From positions 173,191 to 237,190 of the forward strand of contig NZ_VFVL01000006.1 in assembly GCF_006442815.1 (NCBI RefSeq): a stretch of 64,000 nt of DNA. Direction: 5' to 3'. Under the pieces are notes generated by a model. That model ran no database searches, was not told the origin of the DNA, and saw only the letters and a program-made list of their open reading frames with translations. A program made the position numbers and the translations under genes. This document shows positions 43,631 through 52,501 of the stretch, one piece after another; the stretch's first letter is position 1, and each line of letters starts with the position of its first letter. This DNA comes from Mesorhizobium sp. B2-4-3. Lineage in GTDB: Bacteria > Pseudomonadota > Alphaproteobacteria > Rhizobiales > Rhizobiaceae.

Positions 43631-44812
43631 TCACAATTCGAAGCGCAGCAGGCCGAGCGATGGCGTCTCGGCGTCGGCGCGGCGGCTGCCTGCCCCTGGA
43701 CTGAGCAGCCCCGCCCCGCGCAATGGCGAAAGATCGCGCACCGGCCAGTATTTCGCGTCGGCATCGCGGGCCGCGCGCGAGGCGGCGGCCGCTTCTTCCG
43801 CCGTGCAGATGCTGGCGACATAGGACGGATCGTTGCCGAACACGGCGCCGCGCCGGGCAAGCTTGTCATATTGCAGCGGCAGGGTGTTGCGCACGCCGGC
43901 GAGCCCCAGGCCGCCCTTGGCGTCGATCGACATCATCTCGTTCATGCACATCTTGCCGCGCTCGACGCACAAATTGAGGATGGCGCCATAAAGGTCGGGA
44001 TCGACGGAGGCGTAATGGCGGACTGGCTCGTTCTCGCTCGGACGTTCGAGCGCGAGATAACTGTCTCGGTTGAGCGTGGCCTGCGCGCTCTTGGTCTGCG
44101 TCACCCAATCGGCGAAGCCCTGGTCGGAGAGGCCGTGGAACGCAAAGCGCATGCCGGAGAAGCCGGCGCCGCTGTAGTTGGCCGAGAAGCCGGTATAGGT
44201 GCCCGGACGGTTGATGACGGCGTGCAGCTTCGTCTCCATGGCGGGCATGGCGTAGATCTGCCCGGCAAGGGCTGGAATGTAGAAGGAGTTCATCACCGTC
44301 GAGGACGTAATGCGGAAGTCGATCGGCTGGTTGACCGGCGCCGCCAGCTCGTTGACGGAGGCAATGCCGTAGTCGGGATAGATGAAGAGCCATTTCCAGT
44401 CGAGCGCGACGACCTCGACCTTGAGCGGCTTGTGGTTCTGGGTGACCGGCTGTCCTGGTTCGATCCGGTCGATGCGCCGGTAGGGATCGAGCAGATGCGT
44501 GCCGAGCCAGGTCAGCGCGCCCAGGCAGATGATGACGAGCAGGGGTGCCGCCCAGATCACCAGCTCCAGCTTGGTCGAATGGTCCCAGTCCGGCGTATAG
44601 GTCGCCGTGGTGCTGGATTGCCGGTAGCGCCAGGCAAACAGCACGGTCAGCGCCATGACGGGCACGATGATGAGCAGCATCAGCAGTGTCGAGACGACGA
44701 GCAGGTCGCGCTGCTGCACTGCCACATCGCCCGCGGGCGCCAGCACGACCAGATCGCAACCGCTCAGCAGCACGGCGAGCGGAAAAAGAAGCAAGGCTCC
44801 GGATCGTCTCAT
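43631..44812 (-). CDS. cyoA: Cytochrome o ubiquinol oxidase subunit II
   Basis: A 393-residue subunit II. A lipoprotein signal peptide ends in the lipobox LLSGC (Cys19); two membrane helices follow, then the periplasmic cupredoxin-like domain without the CuA cysteine ligands, as in quinol oxidases. The C-terminus has an extra Ala/Arg-rich tail beyond the usual domain. ATG 44812 fits the signal peptide. It is first in the operon, behind a regulatory region with a perfect palindrome. Confidence 0.94.
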   Translation of the reverse strand: MRRSGALLLFPLAVLLSGCDLVVLAPAGDVAVQQRDLLVVSTLLMLLIIVPVMALTVLFAWRYRQSSTTATYTPDWDHSTKLELVIWAAPLLVIICLGALTWLGTHLLDPYRRIDRIEPGQPVTQNHKPLKVEVVALDWKWLFIYPDYGIASVNELAAPVNQPIDFRITSSTVMNSFYIPALAGQIYAMPAMETKLHAVINRPGTYTGFSANYSGAGFSGMRFAFHGLSDQGFADWVTQTKSAQATLNRDSYLALERPSENEPVRHYASVDPDLYGAILNLCVERGKMCMNEMMSIDAKGGLGLAGVRNTLPLQYDKLARRGAVFGNDPSYVASICTAEEAAAASRAARDADAKYWPVRDLSPLRGAGLLSPGAGSRRADAETPSLGLLRFEL

Positions 44813-44913
44813 CAAACGCTGCCCTCGATGGCCCTGCACCAAGATCTTTGCAGGTTGCGATGCGATATGGACCAACGGCTACTGCCGCAGGCACGGCGAC
44901 GACATTGGACAAT

Positions 44914-44932
44914 TTGTCCAATGCCCAGTCGG
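44914..44932. promoter_or_regulatory. Perfect 19-bp palindrome between cyoA and the MFS gene
   Basis: ATTGGACAA T TTGTCCAAT: two exact 9-bp arms around one base. It lies 101 bp before cyoA and 124 bp before the MFS start, in their shared divergent promoter region. The arms and spacing do not fit FNR, NnrR or sigma-54 sites. I read it as an operator for an unidentified dimeric regulator. Confidence 0.55.
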
Positions 44933-45056
44933 TATGGCTTTCGCGAAAGTGTGCACGCATAATGGGATGACGACAACATCGCATCTCGATGACGACATAT
45001 CGCATCGGGACGATGACAATCGCGTTCCGAACTTGAGCTCGGTGGCGACGGAAACG

Positions 45057-46370
45057 ATGGCTGAAACTTCGACTTCCGGAACGGACAGCAGGCTGATCGG
45101 CTCGCATCACGGCCAGGTCAGCGCGGGCGATATCGCGGTCGGCGTGATCATCGGCAGGACGTCGGAATTCTTCGATTTCTTCGTCTATGCGATCGCTTCC
45201 GTGATCGTGTTCCCCAAGCTTGTGTTCCCAACGCACGACCCGCTGGTCGGAACGCTCTACTCCTTCGCCATCTTCGCGCTGGCCTTCATCGCGCGCCCGT
45301 TCGGCACCGTGCTGTTCATGGCGATCGACCGCGCCTATGGCCGCGGCGCCAAGCTGACGATCGCGCTGTTCCTGCTCGGCACCTCGACGGTCGCCATGGC
45401 ATTCCTGCCCTCCTATGAGGATGTCGGCGCGGCCGCCGCCTGGCTGCTGGCGCTCACCCGCTTCCTGCAGGGCCTGGCGCTCGGCGGGACATGGGACGGA
45501 CTGCCCTCCCTCCTGGCGCTGAACGCGCCGCAGAACCGGCGCGGCATCTATGCGATGATCCCGCAGCTCGGCGCGCCGATCGGGCTCATCGTGGCAAGCT
45601 CGCTGTTTGCCTTCTTCGTCGCCAACCTCTCGGCCGACGATTTCTTTGCCTGGGGCTGGCGCTATCCCTTCTTCGTCGCCTTCGCCATCAACGTCGTGGC
45701 GCTGTTTGCCAGGCTGCGCATCGTGGTCACGCCCGAATTCTCGAAACTCTACGAGAGCGGCGACCTGCAGCCGACGCGCATCAGGGAGATGGTTCGGACT
45801 GAAGGACGCAACGTCGTGGTCGGCGCCTTCGCGCCGCTGGCGAGCTTTGCCCTGTTCCATATGGTGACGGTGTTCCCGCTATCCTGGGTGTTCCTGTTCA
45901 CCAATGAGGGCCCGGAACGTTTCCTGGTCATCGAGGCGGTGAGCGCGCTGTTCGGCATCGCGGCTATCGTGGCATCGGGGCCGCTGGCCGACCGTGTCGG
46001 ACGTCGTGCCTTGCTCGGCGGCGGCGCCGTCGCCATCGCCGCTTTCAGCGGCTTTGCCCCACAGCTTCTCAACGGCGGCACCGTCGGCGAGACGGTGTTC
46101 ATGGTGCTCGGCTTCATCCTGCTGGGCCTAAGCTTCGGGCAGTCCTCGGGCGTCGTGGCATCGAGCTTCTCGCGCCAGCACCGCTATACCGGCTCGGCGG
46201 TGACGTCGGACCTGGCCTGGATGTTCGGCGCCGGCTTCGCGCCGCTTGCCGCCCTGCTTCTGGCCGGCAATTTCGGCCTTATCGCCGCCGGCGCTTACCT
46301 GCTTTCGGGCGCCGCCTGCACGCTGATCGCGCTCTGGATCGACAGGCAAGCGTCGACGACCGACCGCTAG
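45057..46370 (+). CDS. MFS transporter, metabolite:H+ symporter type
   Basis: A 437-residue 12-helix major facilitator (MHS-like): IGRTSEFFDFFVYAIASVIV in helix 1, the loop motif DRAYGRGAKLTIALFL, FLQGLALGGTWDGLPSLLAL and a second-half loop PLADRVGRRALLGGG. It is divergent from cyoABCD and shares a palindrome-containing region with it, an arrangement I would expect to mean shared control. An in-frame ATG at 44967 would add 30 polar residues. The substrate is unknown; relatives carry proline, betaine or dicarboxylates. Confidence 0.87.
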   Translation: MAETSTSGTDSRLIGSHHGQVSAGDIAVGVIIGRTSEFFDFFVYAIASVIVFPKLVFPTHDPLVGTLYSFAIFALAFIARPFGTVLFMAIDRAYGRGAKLTIALFLLGTSTVAMAFLPSYEDVGAAAAWLLALTRFLQGLALGGTWDGLPSLLALNAPQNRRGIYAMIPQLGAPIGLIVASSLFAFFVANLSADDFFAWGWRYPFFVAFAINVVALFARLRIVVTPEFSKLYESGDLQPTRIREMVRTEGRNVVVGAFAPLASFALFHMVTVFPLSWVFLFTNEGPERFLVIEAVSALFGIAAIVASGPLADRVGRRALLGGGAVAIAAFSGFAPQLLNGGTVGETVFMVLGFILLGLSFGQSSGVVASSFSRQHRYTGSAVTSDLAWMFGAGFAPLAALLLAGNFGLIAAGAYLLSGAACTLIALWIDRQASTTDR

Positions 46371-46408
46371 ACCGTGATGGCGCTTTCGTTGAATCGCCAT
46401 CACGGTCT
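46369..46408 (+). terminator. Terminator hairpin after the MFS gene
   Basis: A perfect 14-bp stem (AGACCGTGATGGCG, 46369-46382, with 46395-46408) and a 12-base loop begin at the stop codon. The sequence after it is only moderately T-rich. It lies between convergent genes and can serve the MFS transcript. Confidence 0.6.
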
Positions 46409-46420
46409 AACTCTTTGTTG

Positions 46421-46470
46421 GGGCATGATCTTTCTCCGAAAACCGGTTCCCACTTTTCGGGATCATGCCC
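46421..46470. repeat. Dispersed intergenic palindrome family D
   Basis: A 50-bp element with exact 10-bp ends (GGGCATGATC, 46421-46430, and GATCATGCCC, 46461-46470) around TTTCTCCGAAAACCGGTTCC and CACTTTTCGG. Very similar elements are widespread between rhizobial genes. Its inner CCGAAAACCGG...CACTTTTC layout resembles family A in the same window. Confidence 0.7.
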
Positions 46471-46500
46471 TGGTACATTGTCGCGGCGGCAGGCGCCTAA

Positions 46501-47520
46501 TCAGACCTGGTAGAAATCCCGGTACCATTCCACGAAGCGCGGGACGCCGATCTCGATCGGGATCCTGGGCTTGAAGCCGATCACCTCCTCGAGCGAAGTC
46601 ACATCGGCGAAGGTCGCCGGAACGTCGCCCGGCTGCAGCGGCATCAGGTTGCGGATCGCCTTGCGCCCGAGAGCATCTTCCAGAACGTCGATCAGCCGGC
46701 TGAGCTCGACGGGCGAGCTGTCGCCGATGTTGTGGATCCTGAACGGCGCGGTGCTCGTCGCCGGGTCCGGCGCAGCGCTTTTCCAATCGGGGTTGGGTGT
46801 CGCGGGATGATGCATGACGCGGACCACCCCCTCGACGATGTCGTCGATGTAGGTGAAATCGCGCTGCATGTTGCCATGGTTGAAGACATCGATCGGCTGG
46901 CCGGCGAGGATGGCCTTGGTGAAGATGAACAAGGCCATGTCGGGCCGTCCCCATGGACCGTAGACGGTGAAGAAACGCAGGCCCGTCGTCGGCAGCCCGA
47001 ACAGATGGCTGTAGGTGTGGGCCATCAGCTCGTTTGCCTTCTTGCTGGCGGCATAGAGGCTGAGGGGATGGTCGGCGGAATCATGCACCGAGAACGGCAT
47101 GCGCGTGCTGCCGCCATAGATCGAGCTCGACGAAGCGTAGACGAGATGGCCGACCGAGGCCTGCCGGCACCCTTCCAGGATGTTGAGGAAGCCGTTGAGA
47201 TTGCTTTGCGCATAGACGTGCGGATTGACCAGCGAATAGCGGACGCCCGCCTGTGCGGCGAGATTGACGACGATCTCCGGCGCGACCGACGCAAAGACCC
47301 CCGAGATTCCGTCACGGTCGGCGAGATCGACATGCTCGAAACGAAAGTTTGGGAACGCCTTCAGCCGCTCGAGCCGCGCCTGTTTCAGCGTGACGTCGTA
47401 ATACTCGTTCATGGAATCGAGGCCGACAACCAGCCGGCCTTCGGCAAGCAGCCGCTGGCAAAGGTGAAAACCTATGAAGCCGGCCGCGCCGGTGATCAGG
47501 ATCGGCCTGCTCGACGTCAA
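46501..47520 (-). CDS. NAD-dependent nucleotide-sugar epimerase (UDP-glucuronate 4-epimerase-like)
   Basis: A 339-residue extended-SDR epimerase: GAAGFIGFHLCQ at the N-terminus, NLAAQAGVRYSLVNPHVYA, the catalytic Ser in YASSSSIYGG and the YAASK Tyr/Lys pair, then GPWGRPDMALF. These are the marks of UDP-glucuronate 4-epimerases, which make UDP-galacturonate for surface polysaccharides. It stands alone; no polysaccharide genes are adjacent. Confidence 0.9.
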   Translation of the reverse strand: MTSSRPILITGAAGFIGFHLCQRLLAEGRLVVGLDSMNEYYDVTLKQARLERLKAFPNFRFEHVDLADRDGISGVFASVAPEIVVNLAAQAGVRYSLVNPHVYAQSNLNGFLNILEGCRQASVGHLVYASSSSIYGGSTRMPFSVHDSADHPLSLYAASKKANELMAHTYSHLFGLPTTGLRFFTVYGPWGRPDMALFIFTKAILAGQPIDVFNHGNMQRDFTYIDDIVEGVVRVMHHPATPNPDWKSAAPDPATSTAPFRIHNIGDSSPVELSRLIDVLEDALGRKAIRNLMPLQPGDVPATFADVTSLEEVIGFKPRIPIEIGVPRFVEWYRDFYQV

Positions 47521-47725
47521 TGCATACCCCTAACGTTGTAGCCAGACCATTTACCGACCGATCGCCCGCGGACTGTCTGCGGATCAACGCAGCCCAGGCC
47601 GATCTTGGCGACAGGTTCGGGCACGCCTTGAATTCCTCAGGCTGGTCGAAACTTGCGCCTTTTATGGCAGGCCGGCGACGAATTCAACGATACGCTGTCT
47701 TTTGCCATTCCCAGGTAGCTCCCGG

Positions 47726-48817
47726 TCATCGCGCCGGCGGTAGAGCCAGCGGCTGCAGCGTCTTCAACATGGCGACCAGCTGGCTCTGCTGATGGGTGCC
47801 GGTTTTCTGGAAGACGCGCTCGAGATAAGTGCGGGCGGATTTGACGGTGATGCCGCCCCGCGCGGCCGTTTCCGCCAAAGTGAGGCCGGCGGCAAGATCG
47901 GCTGCCAGCCGTGCCTCCGCCGGCGTCAGATCGAACAAGGCGTTGAGCAGGCTCGCCGAAGGCACAAGCGCGCTCGGCTTGACGGGCGTGGCCATCACAA
48001 GGATGTCGGCGTTGCCGAAGATGTCGTGCGCCGCGCGCCGCAGCGGCAACAGATGGACGACGAAAGGCGCCTCGCCGCCGATGCCCGGCACGGGTATCGA
48101 TCCGACCGAATTGTCGGTACGGCTCATGCCGGTCACGGCCAGCTGGAACAGCCGGTTGGCGTCGCGGTCGGCGATTGCCAGCCCGCCATAGGCCACGGGC
48201 AGGAAGGCCGTATCGAGCCTGTCAAGATGTGGGTTGGTGGCCATGACGCGCCCATTGGCCGACAACACGGCTGCCGGCAACCCAAGCAGGTCGAGCGCCG
48301 AGGTGGCGGCCTCCGCCCGCTCCACCCGCAGCCGGCCGGCGACAAGGCTGGCGCGGGCCAGATGCGGCCGCAGCGCGTCGAGCCCGTCGACCTCGCCTTG
48401 CGCGAAGCCGCCGTCCCGGATCCATTTCTGGAAGACGAAGGTCGCCAGCTCGCCAGTCGGCATCGGTATCGCGGTGCACAGATGCGCGCCGATGCCGAAT
48501 TGCCGCAGCATGATACGGGCCGGATCGCGCTCGATCTCATCGGGGCTCATAAAGTCATCGACGCGCACGAAGCTCGCTGGCTGCAAGCCGCACATCTTCT
48601 GCACACTGTCGCAGAACTTCCAGAAATCGCCCTTGATGAACTCGTCGAACAGCGGCCGCAGATTGTCGAGCGTCGTTCCGCGCGGCGGGCCGTCGTCGCT
48701 GAAGAAGAAGACCTGAGCGCTGGCCGCGTTCGACAGGCCGCTCGCTTTCTGGAGCACCGACTTCCATCGCTCCGGGACGAAGGCCGCCTCGTATATGGTT
48801 TCAATCAGATCGATCAT
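47726..48817 (-). CDS. LuxR-type HTH transcriptional regulator
   Basis: A 363-residue protein. The C-terminal 60 residues form a LuxR/FixJ HTH (LTPAEARLAADLAAGLTLAE, then GITVKSARTYLERVFQKTGT). The N-terminal 290 residues have no receiver Asp and no autoinducer-domain signature I can recognise; a PAS-like region (AAVLSANGRVMATNPHLDRL) is plausible. ATG 48817 is favoured over upstream codons that read as non-coding. It is an orphan regulator with no cognate system adjacent. Confidence 0.82.
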   Translation of the reverse strand: MIDLIETIYEAAFVPERWKSVLQKASGLSNAASAQVFFFSDDGPPRGTTLDNLRPLFDEFIKGDFWKFCDSVQKMCGLQPASFVRVDDFMSPDEIERDPARIMLRQFGIGAHLCTAIPMPTGELATFVFQKWIRDGGFAQGEVDGLDALRPHLARASLVAGRLRVERAEAATSALDLLGLPAAVLSANGRVMATNPHLDRLDTAFLPVAYGGLAIADRDANRLFQLAVTGMSRTDNSVGSIPVPGIGGEAPFVVHLLPLRRAAHDIFGNADILVMATPVKPSALVPSASLLNALFDLTPAEARLAADLAAGLTLAETAARGGITVKSARTYLERVFQKTGTHQQSQLVAMLKTLQPLALPPAR

Positions 48818-49036
48818 GGCCGCCTTTAGGAACGATGCGGGCCGCGCAGGCCCAGAAGGCACCAGTATCCGACAGCGCAAATGCAATCTCAAGCCAATGC
48901 TTATATGCGAGCACGGTCAGGGTTCGGACCGGGCAACGCGGAATGAGATTTTGCGCATCGGCCCGATTGGGGATTTGCTTTTCTTGGTGATCCCCCTTCA
49001 TTGGGGCAAACTGCTAGCGGGCTGTCAGGAGGAGAA

Positions 49037-49477
49037 ATGAGAGCACGCGCGGCGACGGTCGGAGACTTGGAAGATGTTTTCCACGGCCTGTCCAAGCGAA
49101 TGTCGGACGAATATGTGGCGGCCGGCAAGGACAGCAAAAGCGCCTATGACAATCTGATGATGAACCTGAAGGAAGGCCGGGCGCATGCGCTCGTCCAGGA
49201 CGACAGGACGGTGGCGATCATCGCCTGGCACGAGCATGCGGACGCCGCCGATACGCTCTTTGCCGCGCAGGAGGATTTCTTCAACGCCGCGACGGTCCGC
49301 TTCTGCAGGCGCCACATCCGCCATGTCCAGGCGCTCGCCGGCAACCTTCCCATACATTCGCGCAGCTGGCTGGACAGGCCCGACGTAGCGAAATGGTTCC
49401 GCGTGATCGGCTATGTCGACCGCGGGCGGGAGGACGGCGCCACCCTGTTCGAGCTGCCGCCGGCCGCCAATAGCTGA
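49037..49477 (+). CDS. Unknown protein, possibly GNAT-fold
   Basis: A 146-residue protein with an excellent ribosome binding site (AGGAGGAG) before ATG 49037. It begins RAATVGDLEDVFHGLSKRMS and has an AIIAWHEHADAADTLF stretch, patterns seen in GNAT-like domains of phage origin, but the acetyl-CoA P-loop is not clear. No signal peptide or membrane segment. It precedes the small secreted protein gene on the same strand. I do not assign a function. Confidence 0.65.
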   Translation: MRARAATVGDLEDVFHGLSKRMSDEYVAAGKDSKSAYDNLMMNLKEGRAHALVQDDRTVAIIAWHEHADAADTLFAAQEDFFNAATVRFCRRHIRHVQALAGNLPIHSRSWLDRPDVAKWFRVIGYVDRGREDGATLFELPPAANS

Positions 49478-49607
49478 CGAAAGCCTGGCCGCTCCTTGCG
49501 GCCCCCGAATACGGGGCGGCTTGCGCGAAAATCCGATTGGAAAGATTGTAGGCGCAGGCAGCCGGGCAAGCCGGCGCGCCGGATCGGGATGGCTGCTGGA
49601 AATCGGG

Positions 49608-50084
49608 ATGCTGCGCGTCTGCCTGGCCCTTGTCGCCATCGCTGCTCTGACGAGACCGTCGGGGGCGGAGACACGCGCGTCCCATCTTTTCGATCGTCCC
49701 GAGCTGTCGGCGGCATATTCGGGCCAATCCGATCTCGTCACCGCATACACGACCGGCATGGCGCGCTACCGGCTTCAATATTCGGGCCATACGGACCAGG
49801 CCGGTTTGGCCGCCCCGCTCGAGCCTCGGCTGCTGCGGCCTGAATTCCAACAACGGACATGGCGTTCCTCGGATGGCAGCCTGCTGCAGGGCTTTGCCGG
49901 CAAGGGCGGCTTCCGGCTGACCGCAGGCAACTGCGTGACCCGCATCTGCATGGCCAGCGAATGCAGCGAGGCCGGCTGGCCGCTTTACGCCTGCAGCGAC
50001 GGGCGCAAGCGCAAAATGTCGGTCAAAAGCTTTGTGACGGCAACATTCGACGGCATCTCCTACCGGCGGTTGAGCGCGCCGTGA
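49608..50084 (+). CDS. Small secreted protein of unknown function
   Basis: A 158-residue protein with a Sec-type signal peptide (MLRVCLALVAIAALTRPSGA, then ETRAS). The mature part has four Cys in a C-terminal segment (GNCVTRICMASECSEAGWPL followed by YAC), suggesting disulfides in the periplasm or outside. It lies 130 bp after the 49037-49477 gene. No family recognised. Confidence 0.55.
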   Translation: MLRVCLALVAIAALTRPSGAETRASHLFDRPELSAAYSGQSDLVTAYTTGMARYRLQYSGHTDQAGLAAPLEPRLLRPEFQQRTWRSSDGSLLQGFAGKGGFRLTAGNCVTRICMASECSEAGWPLYACSDGRKRKMSVKSFVTATFDGISYRRLSAP

Positions 50085-50129
50085 GCCCAGCGGCTAACTA
50101 GCTTGGCGAGTATCATGCCGATCGATCGT

Positions 50130-51215
50130 TCAACTTGTCGCTGGCGGGCCTAATGGACTGGCAAGGCGTTTCTTCAACCTGCGCAACGAGAGGGTTCGTC
50201 TTAGATCGAACCAGCCTATACGCCGCCGCACGCGTCGCATGGCTGAAGCGTGGACCCTATCCACGTCTTGATTGCCGCGACCGAGATCCAGAACGACGGG
50301 GGATGGCGGCCGCAAGAGTGCTCGCAGCGCGTGCGCGTGCATCTCGGCATATTTGCTGTAATTCACGGCGGCGTCCCAGTTGGGCGGCCGCGCCAGGACG
50401 GTAGGATTGCTGTTTATTTCGAAAGTCTGGACGCGCCCGTCGACAATACCATAGTCGATTCGGCCATAGTCGATGCCCGCCAGGTCGAAGGCGCGCTCGA
50501 TTTGAGAGGCGTGCGGATTCTCAGCGACGTAGGCCCGGCTTTCTGCCCTGTCCGCCTCGGTGAAACGGGTACTTGGAAACTTGATGTACCAGTTTTCGTT
50601 GATGAAACAGTGCTGCGGGTAGATGGTCGGTCCAACCTTGTAGGCCGAATATTTTCTGAAGCGGCCGTCCGATGACGGCACCGCTCCATATTCGACAATC
50701 ATCAAATCCGGATTGCGTCGGATCTTCGGCGGAAGGCCCGCGATTGCGGCGTCCAGAGCGCCCGCGCTGTCCAGCAAGCCAGTCAAGGGCGGATCATGCC
50801 GGCTTTCCCAGCGCACGAAGACCGGGAACCGCCGGATGGCGTGGCGATCATCAAGACGATGCACGTCGAAAGCATTGAGCCCGGCTGCCTCCAGCCGCTT
50901 CAGAAGATCGAATCGACCCGGAACTTTCGCCGGATTGTTGAGCAACAGCGCGGCGGGGTCCTGCGCGGAAATGCTTTGGTGAAGCTGCGAAGCGGCCTGC
51001 AACTGGGCAGCGGACAGCCTTTCGAAGTCCGTGAAAATGAAATTCCCGGTGGCGGTCCGGCCAAGCCGATCGATCTTCTCGTAGGGTATTATTCGCAAAA
51101 GATCGCCCAGGCCATGGTGATAATAGCCAAGGAACACCCCGATCGTGTAAGCATGTCTCTGGGTACAGAGATAGTAGATCGGTGCTGACGTTGCAGCCGC
51201 GATCATGGAAAGCAT
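50130..51215 (-). CDS. ATP-grasp fold protein of unknown substrate
   Basis: A 361-residue protein. The metal-binding core of the ATP-grasp fold is visible: an acidic strand LMIVEYGAVP (171-180), GIDYGRIDYGIVDG (247-260) and the FEINSNPTV motif with Glu266, Asn268 and Asn270. ATP-grasp enzymes join a carboxylate to an amine, thiol or other nucleophile through acyl phosphate. The start is uncertain (ATG 51215 or 51206; the frame is open to 51302). It is head-to-head with the P450 gene, with under 30 bp between them, and belongs to the low-GC cluster up to 54827. Confidence 0.72.
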   Translation of the reverse strand: MLSMIAAATSAPIYYLCTQRHAYTIGVFLGYYHHGLGDLLRIIPYEKIDRLGRTATGNFIFTDFERLSAAQLQAASQLHQSISAQDPAALLLNNPAKVPGRFDLLKRLEAAGLNAFDVHRLDDRHAIRRFPVFVRWESRHDPPLTGLLDSAGALDAAIAGLPPKIRRNPDLMIVEYGAVPSSDGRFRKYSAYKVGPTIYPQHCFINENWYIKFPSTRFTEADRAESRAYVAENPHASQIERAFDLAGIDYGRIDYGIVDGRVQTFEINSNPTVLARPPNWDAAVNYSKYAEMHAHALRALLRPPSPVVLDLGRGNQDVDRVHASAMRRVRRRIGWFDLRRTLSLRRLKKRLASPLGPPATS

Positions 51216-51232
51216 GACCGCGCTGAGCGGAC

Positions 51233-52495
51233 GTGGATCGCTTCGAAACTCTGTTGGGCAGAATGGGGACCAATTCCGCAGCGATGCATGGACGATACCC
51301 AACTCAAGAGGGCCGCTCTGCCGACCACCATTGGCGAGGCGTACGCGCCGGCTGCTTCAGCGGCTCTGCGGACATCTATTCTATTCATGATGAAATGCGC
51401 GACCAGGCCCCCGTCTGGCGGTCGCCATGGGGCGACGTGTTCGTAACGAAATATGATCTCGTTTCGGCCTGCCTTGTCAATCGCCAGTTGTCGCACATGC
51501 CGCCAGGCGATCGAAGCGATGCAAGCAGCCAGCGACCGGCCATCAACGAATGGCTGATGTATCAGGAGGGGCATGCGCACACGGCAATCCGCCAGGCCCT
51601 CCAGCAACCCTTTGTCGGCAAGGGAACGGCCGCGCTGGAGCCGGTCGTGGCGGAAGCCGTCGATCTGCTGGTCTCGAAGGCTGATCTTTCCGGTGTCGTC
51701 GACGTGGTGGCCGCCTTCACGCGGGCTGTTCCCGAACAGGTGATTGGCCGGTCGCTTGGCGTACCGGTTGAAGACATGGCAAGGCTGCGCGCCTGGTCGG
51801 CATCGATACGCACCATTCTCGATTCGGGGTTTGACGATGCCTTCGGACCGGCGCCAAACGCGGCGGAAGAGATGTCTGCTTACTTCACCGACCTACTGCG
51901 CGGCCAATTGGCGCGCGGAGAGATGCCGCCGCTGCTTGTCGGATTGCCCGCGCTGGTCGGCCAAGTGGGGCTCTCGACCGCTGGTCGCAACGTCGCTTTC
52001 CTGGCCTTCGCCGGTCACGAAACGACCGTGCACCTGATCGGCAACATGTTGTTCCATCTGGCCCACGCACCGGCGCAGTGGGCCAGCTTGCGGGCCGATC
52101 GACGCCTTGCCGCCAGCGCCGTCGCCGAAACCTTGCGGATGGAAAGCCCGGTACAGAAGATTTGTCGGTGGCCGGTTAAAGCGATCGAGCTGACCGGCCA
52201 GCCGATCAATGAAGACCAGTTGATTGTACTGCTGGTCGGGGCCGCCAACCGCGATCCCGACCAGTTCGCCTCGCCTCGCACGTTCGACATCAACCGACAT
52301 GCCAGACAGAACCTTGCCTTCGGTCGCGGCGCTCACGTCTGCATCGGCAGGGCGCTTGCGGAAATGGAGGGAAGGTTGTTGCTGGAAGCCATCCTTCGAC
52401 GCTGGAAAAAAATTGAACCAACGGCCGACGGCGAGAAATGGATGGACAACTCTTCAATACGTGGATTGGAGCGGTTGTGCTTGCTATTGAGCTGA
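51233..52495 (+). CDS. Cytochrome P450
   Basis: A 420-residue soluble bacterial P450. C-helix H116xxxR120, oxygen-binding AGHETT (260-265) in the I helix, ExxR at Glu299/Arg302 and the heme-binding loop FGRGAHVCIG with Cys370 are all intact. The start is GTG 51233, or possibly ATG 51263. No ferredoxin or reductase gene is adjacent, so electrons must come from elsewhere. It converges on the GH3 gene with 6 bp between stops. It likely hydroxylates or otherwise oxidises the product of the neighbouring ligases. Confidence 0.92.
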   Translation: MDRFETLLGRMGTNSAAMHGRYPTQEGRSADHHWRGVRAGCFSGSADIYSIHDEMRDQAPVWRSPWGDVFVTKYDLVSACLVNRQLSHMPPGDRSDASSQRPAINEWLMYQEGHAHTAIRQALQQPFVGKGTAALEPVVAEAVDLLVSKADLSGVVDVVAAFTRAVPEQVIGRSLGVPVEDMARLRAWSASIRTILDSGFDDAFGPAPNAAEEMSAYFTDLLRGQLARGEMPPLLVGLPALVGQVGLSTAGRNVAFLAFAGHETTVHLIGNMLFHLAHAPAQWASLRADRRLAASAVAETLRMESPVQKICRWPVKAIELTGQPINEDQLIVLLVGAANRDPDQFASPRTFDINRHARQNLAFGRGAHVCIGRALAEMEGRLLLEAILRRWKKIEPTADGEKWMDNSSIRGLERLCLLLS

Positions 52496-52501
52496 CCGAA
52501 A

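Noticed and set aside
41548..43704. 718-codon open frame on the plus strand
   Set aside because: It is antisense to cyoB, has His/Asp/Glu/Arg-rich low-complexity composition and no ribosome binding site; it arises from high-GC third positions.
44655..45056. Longer N-terminus for the MFS transporter
   Set aside because: The frame is open upstream, but residues before 45057 are polar and repetitive, overlap the cyo promoter region or cyoA, and lack a ribosome binding site.
43866..45860. 664-codon minus-strand open frame joining cyoA and the MFS gene
   Set aside because: It overlaps two well-supported genes in the wrong frame or strand and has no recognisable domain.
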